This document shows, piece by piece, positions 46,141 through 55,401 of a stretch of DNA of 64,000 bases (positions within the stretch are counted from its first letter, which is position 1; each line of letters begins with the position of its first letter). The stretch is from assembly GCF_010548305.1 (NCBI RefSeq), contig NZ_JAAGLV010000004.1, positions 409,708 to 473,707 on the forward strand, read 5' to 3'. Under the pieces are notes generated by a model that did no database searches, had not been told where the DNA came from, and saw only the letters and a list, made by a program, of their open reading frames with translations. A program made the translations under genes and the position numbers. The stretch is from Streptomyces sp. SID13031. Its GTDB lineage: Bacteria > Actinomycetota > Actinomycetes > Propionibacteriales > Kribbellaceae.

Positions 46141-48399
46141 CTAAAGCCCCGCGTGGAAGGTGCGGTTGATCACGTCGAGCTGCTGTTCACGAGTGAGCCG
46201 GACGAAATTGACCGCATAGCCGGACACCCTGATCGTGAGGGACGGATACGACTCCGGGTTCTCCATCGCGTCGAGCAAGGTCGCCCGATCGAGAACGTTG
46301 ACGTTGAGATGGAAGCCACCGGCATCGACGAAGCTGTCGAGAACGCCCACCAGGTTGGCGATCCGCTCTTCCCTCGACCGTCCGAGGCCGGCGGGGGTGA
46401 CCGAGGTGGTCAGCGAGATGCCGTCCCGTGCGGCGTCGTAGGGCAGCTTCGCGACACTGAGCGCCGCTGCCATCAGGCCGTGGTGATCACGGCCGTTCAT
46501 GGGATTGGCTCCGGGAGCGAAGGGCTCGCCCGCTCGGCGGCCGTCAGGGGTGTTGCCGGTCTTGCGGCCGTAGACCACGTTCGAGGTGATCGTCAGCACC
46601 GACTGGGTGGGTTCGGCATCGCGATAGGTCTGCTGCGCGCGGATCTTGTCCATGAAGGTGTTCACGAGCCAGACGGCGATCTCGTCGGCCCGGTCGTCGT
46701 CGTTGCCGAAGGTGGGAAAGTCGCCATCGCACAGATAGTCGGTGACGAGACCGTTCGAGTCGCGGACCGGCCGCACGGTCGCGTACTTGATCGCTGCCAG
46801 GGAGTCCGCCGCCACCGACAGACCGGCGATCCCGCAGGCCATCGTGCGATGCACCGGATAGTCGTGCAAAGCCATCTCGAGTCGCTCGTAGGCGTACTTG
46901 TCATGCATGTAGTGGATGACGTTCAGCGCATCGACATAGGTCTGGGCAAGCCAGCCCATCGTTTCGTCGAGCCGGCGAAGGACGTCGTCATACCGGAGGA
47001 TTTCGCCGCTGACCGGCGGGGTCGTGGGCGCGACCTGCGCCCCGGTGACCTCGTCACGACCACCGTTGATCGCGTAGAGCAACGTCTTCGCGAGGTTGAC
47101 CCGGGCTCCGAAGAACTGCATCGCCTTGCCCACGGCCATCGCCGAAACGCAGCAGGCGATCGCCGTGTCGTCGCCGTACCTCGGCCGCAGTAGCTCGTCG
47201 CTCTCGTACTGAATGGCGCTGGTGTCGAGCGAGACCTGCGCCGCGAAGGCCTTGAAGCCCGCGGGGAGGTCCGGTGACCAGAGAACAGTCAGGTTGGGTT
47301 CGGGGGCCGTGCCGAGGTTGTAGAGCGTCTGGAGATACCTGAAGGAGGACCTGGTGACGAGCGGCCGGCCGTCGGAGGCGATGCCACCGATGCTTTCGGT
47401 CACCCAGGTCGGGTCCCCGGAGAACAGGGCGTCGTACTCCGGGGTGCGCAGGAACCGGATGATGCGCAGCTTGACGATCAGCTGGTCGATGAGTTCCTGA
47501 GCCTGCGACTCGTCGATCAGGCCCGCTGCGAGATCACGTGCGAGATAGATGTCGAGGAACGTCGAGGTGCGGCCGAGCGACATCGCCGCGCCGTTCTGCT
47601 CCTTGGTGGCGGCAAGGTAGGCCAGGTAGAGCCACTGGACCGCCTCGTGGGCGGTCTCCGCCGGCCTGGTTACGTCGCAGCCGTACGAAGCGGCCATCGT
47701 CACGAGCTCGCGCAGCGCTTTGATCTGCTCCGACAGTTCCTCGCGGTCCCGCACGACGTCCGCGGTCGAGCGACGCTCAGCCAGGGTCGCCTTCGCGGCC
47801 TCCCGGTCGGCGATCAGCCGGTCAACGCCGTACAGGGGCACCCGGCGGTAGTCGCCGACAATCCGGCCACGGCCGTACGAATCCGGCAGACCGGTGATGA
47901 TGGATGAACGCCGTGCCGCCCGGATCTGCGGCGTATACGCGTCGAAGACTCCATCGTTGTGGGTCTTGCGATACTCGGTGAAGGTTTTGCGGACCGCTGG
48001 GTCCAGCTCATAGCCGTAGGCACGCAGGCCCGCCTCGACCGTCCGCAGTCCGCCGTTCGGCATGATCGCCCGCTTCAGCGGTGCATCGGTCTGCAGACCG
48101 ACGATCAGTTCGTCGTCCCGGGAGATGTACCCAGGCGCGTGGCTGGTGATGGTCGACGGAGTCTGCTGGTCGACCGCGAGGATGCCCCGTGCCCGTTCCT
48201 CCGGGAAGAGGCTGGACACCGCCTTCCAGAGCCGCTCGGTTCGCGCGGTCGGTGGCTCGAGGAACGAGCCGTCGCCCGGGTACGGCGTGAGGTTGGCGGT
48301 GATGAACTGCGCGACGTCGATACGCTGCTGCCATCCGTGCCCGCCGAAGCCACGCCAGGCGCTGTTTTCAGTCGTCGTGCCGCTGTGCTGAGTCGTCAT
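46141..48399 (-). CDS. pflB: Formate C-acetyltransferase (pyruvate formate-lyase)
   Basis: A 752-aa glycyl-radical enzyme making acetyl-CoA and formate from pyruvate and CoA without NADH. The catalytic Cys pair is in [12 protein letters not shown], and the radical glycine in [16 protein letters not shown] near the C-terminus. [17 protein letters not shown] and [27 protein letters not shown] are further family blocks. All key residues are present. PFL is uncommon in mainly aerobic actinobacteria. It heads an operon pflB-pflA-ppdK-helical gene-acg and has a DosR-like box 56 nt upstream of the ATG. Confidence 0.97.
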   Translation of the reverse strand: MTTQHSGTTTENSAWRGFGGHGWQQRIDVAQFITANLTPYPGDGSFLEPPTARTERLWKAVSSLFPEERARGILAVDQQTPSTITSHAPGYISRDDELIVGLQTDAPLKRAIMPNGGLRTVEAGLRAYGYELDPAVRKTFTEYRKTHNDGVFDAYTPQIRAARRSSIITGLPDSYGRGRIVGDYRRVPLYGVDRLIADREAAKATLAERRSTADVVRDREELSEQIKALRELVTMAASYGCDVTRPAETAHEAVQWLYLAYLAATKEQNGAAMSLGRTSTFLDIYLARDLAAGLIDESQAQELIDQLIVKLRIIRFLRTPEYDALFSGDPTWVTESIGGIASDGRPLVTRSSFRYLQTLYNLGTAPEPNLTVLWSPDLPAGFKAFAAQVSLDTSAIQYESDELLRPRYGDDTAIACCVSAMAVGKAMQFFGARVNLAKTLLYAINGGRDEVTGAQVAPTTPPVSGEILRYDDVLRRLDETMGWLAQTYVDALNVIHYMHDKYAYERLEMALHDYPVHRTMACGIAGLSVAADSLAAIKYATVRPVRDSNGLVTDYLCDGDFPTFGNDDDRADEIAVWLVNTFMDKIRAQQTYRDAEPTQSVLTITSNVVYGRKTGNTPDGRRAGEPFAPGANPMNGRDHHGLMAAALSVAKLPYDAARDGISLTTSVTPAGLGRSREERIANLVGVLDSFVDAGGFHLNVNVLDRATLLDAMENPESYPSLTIRVSGYAVNFVRLTREQQLDVINRTFHAGL

Positions 48400-48454
48400 G
48401 GTGAGGTGATCCCCTCTCTGCTTCCAGCATCACGAGCAGACAGGGGGCGTCGCA

Positions 48455-48468
48455 GAGTCTTAGGTCCC
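48455..48468 (-). promoter_or_regulatory. DosR/DevR-like box upstream of pflB
   Basis: Read leftward the site is GGGACCTAAGACTC, 11 of 14 matches to the DosR palindrome GGGACTTAAGTCCC. It lies 56-69 nt before the pflB ATG. The surrounding 48400-48530 gap holds no gene; a small GACGG/CCGTC hairpin (48495-48511) may end the ppk2 transcript. Confidence 0.5.
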
Positions 48469-48530
48469 TGATGACCCAGGACGATTCTTGACGAGACGGC
48501 GTACGCCCGTCGGCATCCGAGATCCGGCGG

Positions 48531-49361
48531 TCAGTGCATCCGCAGGGTTGCGGCATGGTCGGGGACCTGGGTCTGCATCTCCCGCGGTGTCCGCTGATAG
48601 CCCTTGGACGGAGGCCGCGGCGGCAGCTCGAGTGGCGGACGCTGCACCTCGGAGTACGGGATGGTCGAGAGCAGGTGCGCGATCATGTTGATCCGCGCGG
48701 ATCGTTTGTCCTCGCTCTCGACCACGGACCACGGTGCCTCCGGGACGTCGGTATGGATGAACATCTCGTCCTTCGCCCGGGAATAGTCCTCCCAGCGTGC
48801 GATCGACTCCAGGTCCATCGGTGACAGCTTCCAGCGGCGCATCGGGTCCTCGAGGCGGCTGCGGAAGCGATTCTCCTGCTCGTTGTCGCTGACCGAGAAC
48901 CAGTACTTGCGGAGCAGGATCCCGTCCTCGACCAGGAGCCGCTCGAAGATCGGGCACTGGTGCAGGAACCGGGTGTACTCCTGCCTCGTGCAAAAGCCCA
49001 TCACGCGCTCGACACCGGCCCGGTTGTACCAGCTGCGGTCGAACAGGACGATCTCGCCGGCGGCCGGTAGGTGCTCGATGTAGCGCTGGAAGTACCACTC
49101 GGTGCGCTGCCGCTCGGTGGGTGCGGGCAACGCTGCGATCCGGGCGACGCGCGGGTTGAGGTACTCGGCCACCCGTTTGATGGTGCTGCCCTTGCCGGCG
49201 GCGTCCCGGCCCTCGAAGATCACCACCACGCGAGCCCCCTCGGACCGGACCCACTCCTGCAGCTTGACCAGCTCGGCCTGCAGCCGCAGCAGTTCCCGCT
49301 CGTAGAGCTTCTTCGGCATCCGGTCGACGCCCTTGCCTGCCTTGTCCTGGTCGCGCCTCAT
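48531..49361 (-). CDS. ppk2: Polyphosphate kinase 2
   Basis: A 276-aa PPK2-family enzyme that phosphorylates nucleoside di- or monophosphates from polyphosphate. Walker A is IFEGRDAAGKGSTIKRV, Walker B VLFDRSWYNRAGVERVMGF, and the lid region RKYWFSVSDNEQENRF. The YLNPRVARIAALPAPTERQRTEWYFQRY segment completes the one-domain class I form. It starts 9 nt after cydC, so it seems to be the last gene of the cydABDC operon and could keep ATP/GTP up when respiration is limited. Confidence 0.94.
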   Translation of the reverse strand: MRRDQDKAGKGVDRMPKKLYERELLRLQAELVKLQEWVRSEGARVVVIFEGRDAAGKGSTIKRVAEYLNPRVARIAALPAPTERQRTEWYFQRYIEHLPAAGEIVLFDRSWYNRAGVERVMGFCTRQEYTRFLHQCPIFERLLVEDGILLRKYWFSVSDNEQENRFRSRLEDPMRRWKLSPMDLESIARWEDYSRAKDEMFIHTDVPEAPWSVVESEDKRSARINMIAHLLSTIPYSEVQRPPLELPPRPPSKGYQRTPREMQTQVPDHAATLRMH

Positions 49362-49370
49362 CTGCCGACC

Positions 49371-51086
49371 CTACCGATCGTCGTCCTGGGAGCCGGCGAA
49401 CTCTCGCGTTCCGGGCCGCAGGATGTCGAGGGGGCGGCCGCGGCGAAGTACTTGGCCGTGGCTCAGGACGATGATCTCGTCGAGGTCTTCCAGGCCGGCC
49501 AGGCGGTGGGTGACCAGGAGGGTGGCTCGGCCGCGGGTGGCGGTGAGGATGTCTCGGGTGAGTTCTGCTGCAGTGGCCTCGTCGAGGTGGGCGGTGGGCT
49601 CGTCCAGGAGTAGGACGGCGGGGTCGGCGAGGAGGGCTCGCGCCAGGGCCAGGCGCTGGCGTTCGCCGCCGGAGAGTTGGCCGGCCCGTTCTCCGACGGT
49701 GGTGTCCAGGCCGTGCGGCTGACGGTTGACCCAGGACGCGAGCCGGGCCTGGCGCAGAGCGTTCATCAGTTGGGTTTCGGTGGCGTCGGGTTTGCCGACG
49801 AGCAGGTTGTCGCGGATGGTGGTGTCGAAGAGGTGGTCGTCCTGGGCGCAGACCACCACCTGACGCCGGAAGGCGTTCTCGTCCAGCTCGGTCAGTGGGA
49901 TGCCGCCGTAGGTGACCGTCCCGCGTTCGGTGGCGAGGAAGCCTGCGAGCGCGGCGATCAGGGTGCTCTTGCCGGCGCCGCTCTCGCCGACCACGGCAAC
50001 CCGGCGGCCAGGGGGCAGACTCAGGCCGATGTCGCGCACGGTCGGCTGTGCGGCTCCCGGCCAGCGAGCGCTCGCACCGGCGATCTTCAGGGTGTGACCG
50101 ATCACATGTTTGTTGCCCCAAGCAACCGAAGGATGTGGCAGATCCCCGAGTGCACGCAGCCGGTCGACGGCCCGCAGGCCATGGACGAGATGTCTGGCTG
50201 CGGTCGGCAGCGAGTTGGTCAGCTCGAACGCGGCCAGCGGGGTCAGTGCGAGTACGGCCAGCTGTACTCCGGGTAGGCGGCCCTCGCGGACGGCCTGGAT
50301 CCCGACGAGCAGTTCGCCGACCACGGTCAGCGCCAGCGCTCCCGCGCCGATGGAGGCGCCGGCACCTGCACCGGCGGCGGATCGCCGGGCCAGTGAGGTT
50401 AGTTTGCGGTCGTGGACTCTGATTCGCTCGAGTGCCGGTCCGGCCGCACCGAAGGCGATCAGTTCAGCGGCACCGGTCAGCAAATCGTGGACCGGGTCGG
50501 CCAATGCGGCCCGCGCCGGAGCGAGCTGGCGTTCGGCCCGTCCAGCGACAGACAAGGTGACTGCCGGAGCGACCACCCCCGCGACCAGGAGTCCGAGAAG
50601 GAGGACGAGCCCGGCGGCCGGAAGTAGCGCGCCGAGCAGTACTACGGTCGCAGTACCGGTGATCAGGGCGACCGCGATCGGCAGGACCGCGCGGACGAGG
50701 AGGTCCTGCACGGCTTCGACGTCGCCCACCAGGCTGGCCAGGACGTCGCCGGAGCGGAGTTTACCGAGTCCGGCCGGTGCGGCTCGGTCGAGGTCGAGCC
50801 AGGCTTGGACCCGGGTCCGGGCGAGGACGCGGAAGGCGGCGTCGTGGCCGACCAGGCGTTCGGCGTACCGGAGCGCGCCGCGGCCGATGCCGAAGGCGCG
50901 GACGGCGACGATGGCGACGGTGAGGTAGAGCACCGGCGGTTGCTGGGCCGCACGGGAGATCAGCCAGCCGGAGGTTGCCATCAGGCCGATGGAGCAGCCG
51001 AGGGCGAGCGAGCCCAGTACCGCGGCCGCAACGAGCCGCCAGGCTTCGGGCCGCGCGATCCGGAGGAGCCACCGCAGAGAGCTCAT
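49371..51086 (-). CDS. cydC: Thiol ABC exporter subunit for cytochrome bd assembly (CydC-like)
   Basis: A 571-aa half-transporter with membrane segments in the first ~310 residues and an ATPase domain with Walker A VVGESGAGKSTLIAALAG, signature LSGGERQRLALARALL, and Walker B AVLLLDEPTAHLD. With CydD it exports cysteine/glutathione to the outside, needed for cytochrome bd maturation. The MSSLRWLLRIARPEAWRLVAAAVLG start is typical. It overlaps cydD by 4 nt. CydC and CydD are told apart by order and by the stronger signature here; the two could be swapped. Confidence 0.9.
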   Translation of the reverse strand: MSSLRWLLRIARPEAWRLVAAAVLGSLALGCSIGLMATSGWLISRAAQQPPVLYLTVAIVAVRAFGIGRGALRYAERLVGHDAAFRVLARTRVQAWLDLDRAAPAGLGKLRSGDVLASLVGDVEAVQDLLVRAVLPIAVALITGTATVVLLGALLPAAGLVLLLGLLVAGVVAPAVTLSVAGRAERQLAPARAALADPVHDLLTGAAELIAFGAAGPALERIRVHDRKLTSLARRSAAGAGAGASIGAGALALTVVGELLVGIQAVREGRLPGVQLAVLALTPLAAFELTNSLPTAARHLVHGLRAVDRLRALGDLPHPSVAWGNKHVIGHTLKIAGASARWPGAAQPTVRDIGLSLPPGRRVAVVGESGAGKSTLIAALAGFLATERGTVTYGGIPLTELDENAFRRQVVVCAQDDHLFDTTIRDNLLVGKPDATETQLMNALRQARLASWVNRQPHGLDTTVGERAGQLSGGERQRLALARALLADPAVLLLDEPTAHLDEATAAELTRDILTATRGRATLLVTHRLAGLEDLDEIIVLSHGQVLRRGRPLDILRPGTREFAGSQDDDR

Positions 51087-52708
51087 ACCGGAACCTGCGC
51101 GGGGGCCAGGTCGATCACGTGATCGCAGAGGCTCAGCAACCCCGCGCGGTGGGTGACGAGTACGACGGTCCGCCCGGCGAAGGCCGTCGGCAGCGTGCTG
51201 AGCAGATCGTGCTCGGTCTCGGGGTCGACGCCCTCGGTGGGTTCGTCGAGAAGCAGCAAGGGAGCATCAAGCAGCAGGGCTCGGGCCAAGGCGATCCGGC
51301 GGCGCTGTCCGGCGGAGACACCGTTGCCGCGTTCACCGATCACCTTCTCCAGCGGTACGTCGACCCTTGCGGCACCGGCCGCTCGCCGTACGGCATCCTC
51401 ATCGGCGTACGGGCGTCCGAGCCGGATGTTCTCGAAGACGGTGCCGGCGAACAGCACCGGATCCTGGCTGAGCCAGGCGACTTGCGACCGCCACACGTCC
51501 AGGTCGGCCGTCGCCAGGTCGGTGCCGCCGACGACAACGCGGCCGCCCTCGAGTTCGGCGAAACCCAGCAGAACCGCGAGCAGGGTGGACTTGCCGCAGC
51601 CGCTGGGCCCCACGACTGCCGTCACCTGTCCAGCCGGAATCGTCAAGGAGAGCCCGTCGAGCGACGGGCCGTCACGATCCGCGGCGGCGACCACGACCTT
51701 CTCGACCTCGATCGTCCGGGAGGCATCGACGGATCCGTGGCCGGTCTGGGGAACCTCCCTGTCGAGCACTGTGAAGACCTGCTCGGCGGCACCCAGGCCT
51801 TCGGCACTGGCGTGGTAGTGCGCGCCGAGCAGGCGCAGCGGCAAGTAGGCCTCGGGTGCCAGGATCAGTACCAGCAACGCTGTCTGGAGGTCGAGTCGGC
51901 CGTCGACGAGACGCAGTCCCACTGAGACGGCCACGAGCGCGACCGACAGGGTTGCGAGTAACTCCAGTACAAGTGAGGACAGGAAGGCGATCCGCAGTGA
52001 GGCCATGGTGGCCTTGCGTTGCTTGTTTGCCAGCCTGTCGATGGTGGCGACTTGTGCTCGTGAGCGGCCGAAGGACTTCAGGGTTCCGAGTCCGGCAAGT
52101 ACGTCGAGGAAGTGGTGGGCGAGGAGTTGGAGGGATGCCCACTGCCTGGCCATCAGTTGCTTGGTGGTCAGGCCGACCAGGATCATGAAGATCGGGATCA
52201 GTGGCAGGGTGACGACGACGATGGTGGCGCTGAGCCAGTCGGCTGCGAACATCTGGCCGGCCACCACCAGCGGCACGAAGCACACCAGTACGAGTTGCGG
52301 TAGGTAGCGGGAGAAGTAGTCGTCCAGGGCGTCGATGCCGCGGGTTGCCAGGGTGGTCAGTTCGCCGCTGCGTTCGCAGGTCAGCCAGCGTGGGCCGAGT
52401 CGCACCACCTGGTGGAGTAGTCGCATCCGGAGTTCGGATTTCACGGCCGCTGAGGAGTGGTGGGCGACTACTTCGGCGACCCAGGCCAGGCCGGCGCGGG
52501 CGATCAGCGTGACTGCGAGCAGCGTGAGCCGGCTGCCGAGGTCGCCCAGTCCGGCGCCGTGGAGGAAGGCGTCAGTGATGATCGAGGCCAGCAACCATGC
52601 CTGGGCGAGGATCACCACCGCCTGGCCCGCGCCGATCGCGACCGACAGCGCGAGGAAGATCCGGGTGGCCTTCGCGTAGCGCAGCAGTCGCGGATCGATG
52701 GCGGGCAT
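51083..52708 (-). CDS. cydD: Thiol ABC exporter subunit for cytochrome bd assembly (CydD-like)
   Basis: A 541-aa half-transporter beginning DPRLLRYAKATRIFLALSVAIGAGQAVVILAQAWLLA-type membrane segments. Walker A is VVGPSGCGKSTLLAVLLG, the signature loop is the weaker VSAGQRRRIALARALL, and Walker B LLLLDEPTEGVD. AEVVAHHSSAAVKSELRMRLL is the usual CydD coupling segment. The ATG touches the cydB stop (TGATG) and the end overlaps cydC, so cydB-D-C are translated together. Confidence 0.92.
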   Translation of the reverse strand: MPAIDPRLLRYAKATRIFLALSVAIGAGQAVVILAQAWLLASIITDAFLHGAGLGDLGSRLTLLAVTLIARAGLAWVAEVVAHHSSAAVKSELRMRLLHQVVRLGPRWLTCERSGELTTLATRGIDALDDYFSRYLPQLVLVCFVPLVVAGQMFAADWLSATIVVVTLPLIPIFMILVGLTTKQLMARQWASLQLLAHHFLDVLAGLGTLKSFGRSRAQVATIDRLANKQRKATMASLRIAFLSSLVLELLATLSVALVAVSVGLRLVDGRLDLQTALLVLILAPEAYLPLRLLGAHYHASAEGLGAAEQVFTVLDREVPQTGHGSVDASRTIEVEKVVVAAADRDGPSLDGLSLTIPAGQVTAVVGPSGCGKSTLLAVLLGFAELEGGRVVVGGTDLATADLDVWRSQVAWLSQDPVLFAGTVFENIRLGRPYADEDAVRRAAGAARVDVPLEKVIGERGNGVSAGQRRRIALARALLLDAPLLLLDEPTEGVDPETEHDLLSTLPTAFAGRTVVLVTHRAGLLSLCDHVIDLAPAQVPV

Positions 52709-53724
52709 CAGTTGGTGACCTTGTGGGCGGGAACGGGGAAGTCGGCGCGGCCGAGTCGGGCGCGGAAGACCCAGTACGTGTAGCCCTGGTAGAGCAGCAC
52801 CACAGGGGTGAAGATGACCGCGACCCAGGTCATGATCTTCAGCGTGTACGGGGTCGAGGCGGCGTTGAGGGTGGTCAGGCTGAACGCGGGGTCGGTTGTC
52901 GAGGGCAGCACGTTCGGGTAGAGCGTCGTGAACAGGGTCGCGGTGGCCAGTGCGATGGTGGCGGCGGTACCGAGGAACGCCCAGCCTTCCCGGCCGAACC
53001 GGGAGGCGGCCAGTCCGCCGACCAGGCAGAGCGCGGCGGCCAGCGCGAGGGTCCAGGTGATCCAGGAGCCGTCGAGGGTCTGTGTCCAGCCGAGGAACGC
53101 CGCGGCTGCGACGACGGCCCCGATGCCGAGCGGTGGTACCACCTTGAGTGCTCTGTCGTGCACTTCACCGTGGGTTTTCAGGGCGAGGAAGATCGCGCCG
53201 TGCAAGGCGAAGAGCAGCAGCGTGGTGATTCCGCCGAGCAACGCGTAGGGGTTGAGCAGGGTGAGGAAGGTGCCGGCGTATTCGTGGTCGGCGCCCATCG
53301 GGACTCCACGCACGATGTTGGCCAGCGCAACGCCCCAGAGCAGGGCTGGTACTGCGCTGGCGCCGACGATGACGATGTCCCAGCGGCGGTGCCAGGTCGG
53401 GTCGTCGATCTTGCCGCGGTACTCGAGTGCGATGCCGCGGAGGATGAGCGCGACCAGAATGATCAGCAGGGCGAGGTAGAAGCCGGAGAACAGCGTCGCG
53501 TACCAGAACGGGAAGGCTGCGAAGGTCGCGCCGCCGGCGACGAGCAACCAGACCTCGTTGCCGTCCCAGACCGGGCCGATCGTTCGCAGCGTGACCTTGC
53601 GGTCGATGGCGTCGCGTCCGACGATCGGCAGCAGCATGCCGACGCCGAAGTCGAAGCCCTCGAGGACGAGGTAGCCGGTCCAGAGGACGGCGATGAGCAG
53701 GAACCAGATATCGGTGAGTGCCAT
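52708..53724 (-). CDS. cydB: Cytochrome bd ubiquinol/menaquinol oxidase subunit II
   Basis: A 338-aa membrane protein, subunit II of the high-affinity bd oxidase. DIWFLLIAVLWTGYLVLEGFDFGVGML is the conserved first helix with the Glu/Asp near the haem site, and GPVWDGNEVWLLVAGGATFAAFP is the family block. About nine membrane segments follow. It lies 11 nt after cydA in the cydABDC(-ppk2) order common in actinobacteria. Confidence 0.96.
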   Translation of the reverse strand: MALTDIWFLLIAVLWTGYLVLEGFDFGVGMLLPIVGRDAIDRKVTLRTIGPVWDGNEVWLLVAGGATFAAFPFWYATLFSGFYLALLIILVALILRGIALEYRGKIDDPTWHRRWDIVIVGASAVPALLWGVALANIVRGVPMGADHEYAGTFLTLLNPYALLGGITTLLLFALHGAIFLALKTHGEVHDRALKVVPPLGIGAVVAAAAFLGWTQTLDGSWITWTLALAAALCLVGGLAASRFGREGWAFLGTAATIALATATLFTTLYPNVLPSTTDPAFSLTTLNAASTPYTLKIMTWVAVIFTPVVLLYQGYTYWVFRARLGRADFPVPAHKVTN

Positions 53725-53735
53725 CGGTGTGTTCC

Positions 53736-55121
53736 TCAGTACAGGAAGGCCGGTTCAGCGGCCTCCGGGTCGGACGAGTCGGCCTCGGCGGGCACCTCGC
53801 GGGCGAAGCGGAGCAGGAGGAACACCTCGACGATCGCCAGTGCCCCGTACAGGAGGGTAAGGACGATCAGGGAGGTCAGGACGGTGCCGGCGCCGACGCT
53901 GGGGGAGACGCCGTCGCGGGTCTGCATCAGGCCGAAGACGATCCATGGCTGGCGGCCCATCTCGGTGAAGATCCAGCCGAAGCTGTTGCCCAGGAGGGGC
54001 AGCAGCGGGACGGCGAGGGCCGCGCGGATGAGCCACTTGCTGGAGCGAGGTCTGCGCAGACGCCACAACGCCAGTAAGGCGATGGCCGCGGCCAGGACAC
54101 CGGACAGGATCATGAACCGGAAGGTCCAGTAGGTCAGCGGCACATTCGGTGTGTATGACCCCGGGCCGAACCGTTGCTCGTAGGCGGCCTGGAGGTCGTT
54201 GATGCCTTCGACTTTGCCGGTCGTGGTGCCGGTCGCGAGGAAGGACAGGCCGTGCGGGACCTTGAGTGACCAGACCTCCTTGCTGCCGTCGAGCGAGCCG
54301 ATGGTCAGGAGGGAGAAGGGTGCCGGTGCGGATGTCTCGTAGAGCGCTTCGGCCGCGGCCATCTTCATCGGCTGGGTCTCGGTCATGATCTTGGCCTGGA
54401 TGTCACCGGTGACCAGTAGCGCGGCGGCTGCGACGAGGGTCGTGATCGCACCCAGTTTGACGGCCGGCCGGAAGAGTGCGGTGTGCTCGCCAGGGCGACG
54501 GAGCAGGTGCCACAAGGCGATGCCCAGCATGAACGCGCCGCCGGTGAGGAAGCTCGCCGCGATCGTGTGCGGGAAGGTCACCAGCGCGACCTTGTTGGTG
54601 AGCACGGCCCCGAAGTCGTGCAGCTCGGCGCGGCCGGTCGCCTGGTTGTAGGTGTAGCCGAGCGGCCACTGCATCCAGGAGTTGGCGGCCAGGATGAAGT
54701 ACGCCGACAGTTGGGTGCCGATGGCAACGAGCCAGATCGAGGCCAGGTGCACCTTCTTCGGCAACCGGTCCCAGCCGAAGATCCACAGGCCGAGGAAGGT
54801 CGACTCCAGGAAGAACGCGAGCAGCCCCTCGATCGCCAGCGGCGCTCCGAAGATGTCGCCGACGAACTTCGAGTAGTCGCTCCAGTTCATCCCGAACTGG
54901 AACTCCTGGACGATCCCGGTCACCACGCCGATCGCGAAGTTGATCAGGAACAGTTTTCCCCAGTACTGCGTCATCCGCCGGTACTTCTGGTTCCCGGTCC
55001 GGTACCACGCGGTGTGCAGCCCGGCGACCAGCGCGGACAACCCGATCGTGATCGGAACGAACAAGAAGTGGTAGACGGTGACAATCCCGAACTGCCACCG
55101 GGCAAGGTCTATGGCATCCAT
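53736..55121 (-). CDS. cydA: Cytochrome bd oxidase subunit I
   Basis: A 461-aa quinol oxidase subunit carrying the three haems. The start DLARWQFGIVTVYHFLFVPITIGLSALVAG contains the conserved haem-ligand His, GMNWSDYSKFVGDIFGAPLAIEGLLAFFLEST the Glu cluster, and KIMTETQPMKMAAAEALYET the quinol (Q-loop) region with the haem b558 Met. NSFGWIFTEMGRQPWIVFGLMQT is the C-terminal block. The Q-loop is of the short type. Bd oxidase works at low oxygen, and two DosR-like boxes lie within 75 nt upstream. Confidence 0.96.
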   Translation of the reverse strand: MDAIDLARWQFGIVTVYHFLFVPITIGLSALVAGLHTAWYRTGNQKYRRMTQYWGKLFLINFAIGVVTGIVQEFQFGMNWSDYSKFVGDIFGAPLAIEGLLAFFLESTFLGLWIFGWDRLPKKVHLASIWLVAIGTQLSAYFILAANSWMQWPLGYTYNQATGRAELHDFGAVLTNKVALVTFPHTIAASFLTGGAFMLGIALWHLLRRPGEHTALFRPAVKLGAITTLVAAAALLVTGDIQAKIMTETQPMKMAAAEALYETSAPAPFSLLTIGSLDGSKEVWSLKVPHGLSFLATGTTTGKVEGINDLQAAYEQRFGPGSYTPNVPLTYWTFRFMILSGVLAAAIALLALWRLRRPRSSKWLIRAALAVPLLPLLGNSFGWIFTEMGRQPWIVFGLMQTRDGVSPSVGAGTVLTSLIVLTLLYGALAIVEVFLLLRFAREVPAEADSSDPEAAEPAFLY

Positions 55122-55158
55122 ACTCCCGACCTTCCCAGCCAGTGGTCCGCGACCCCCA

Positions 55159-55172
55159 GTGCCGAAGGTCCC
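55159..55172 (-). promoter_or_regulatory. DosR/DevR-like box upstream of cydA
   Basis: Read leftward it is GGGACCTTCGGCAC, the best example of the recurring box in this window, 38 nt before the cydA ATG. Confidence 0.6.
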
Positions 55173-55180
55173 CGGTTGGC

Positions 55181-55194
55181 GGGACCTCCGGCCG
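55181..55194 (+). promoter_or_regulatory. Second DosR/DevR-like box in the cydA/adh gap
   Basis: GGGACCTCCGGCCG lies 8 nt beyond the first box, so the two sites are 22 bp apart start to start, about two helix turns. This suits paired regulator dimers. The rest of the 280-nt divergent gap 55122-55401 has no gene. Confidence 0.45.
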
Positions 55195-55294
55195 GCCGGC
55201 CAGCGTGGACGATCGCGACCGGGCAGCCGGCGTGTCCCCTGGTGTTGCAGCCGCGGTCCGGACTCGTCGCCAGGGGTGAAGGGCCTGTCCGGAG

Positions 55295-55308
55295 GCGACG
55301 AAGGTCCT
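55295..55308 (-). promoter_or_regulatory. Weaker DosR/DevR-like box on the adh side
   Basis: Read leftward it is AGGACCTTCGTCGC, sharing GGACCTTCG with the other boxes. It is about 93 nt before the alcohol dehydrogenase start and could serve that gene. Confidence 0.35.
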
Positions 55309-55401
55309 GCTGGGCTGGTGCGGTTCTGCCCTGCCGGGTGACGGCGAAAGAAGGGACCGTCGAAGTGACAGCGAACGTCAAGCTATGGAGGTCGACCGAC
55401 C

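Noticed and set aside
48460..50121. 553-aa minus-strand frame across ppk2 and cydC
   Set aside because: It is an out-of-frame shadow of two well-supported genes on the same strand.
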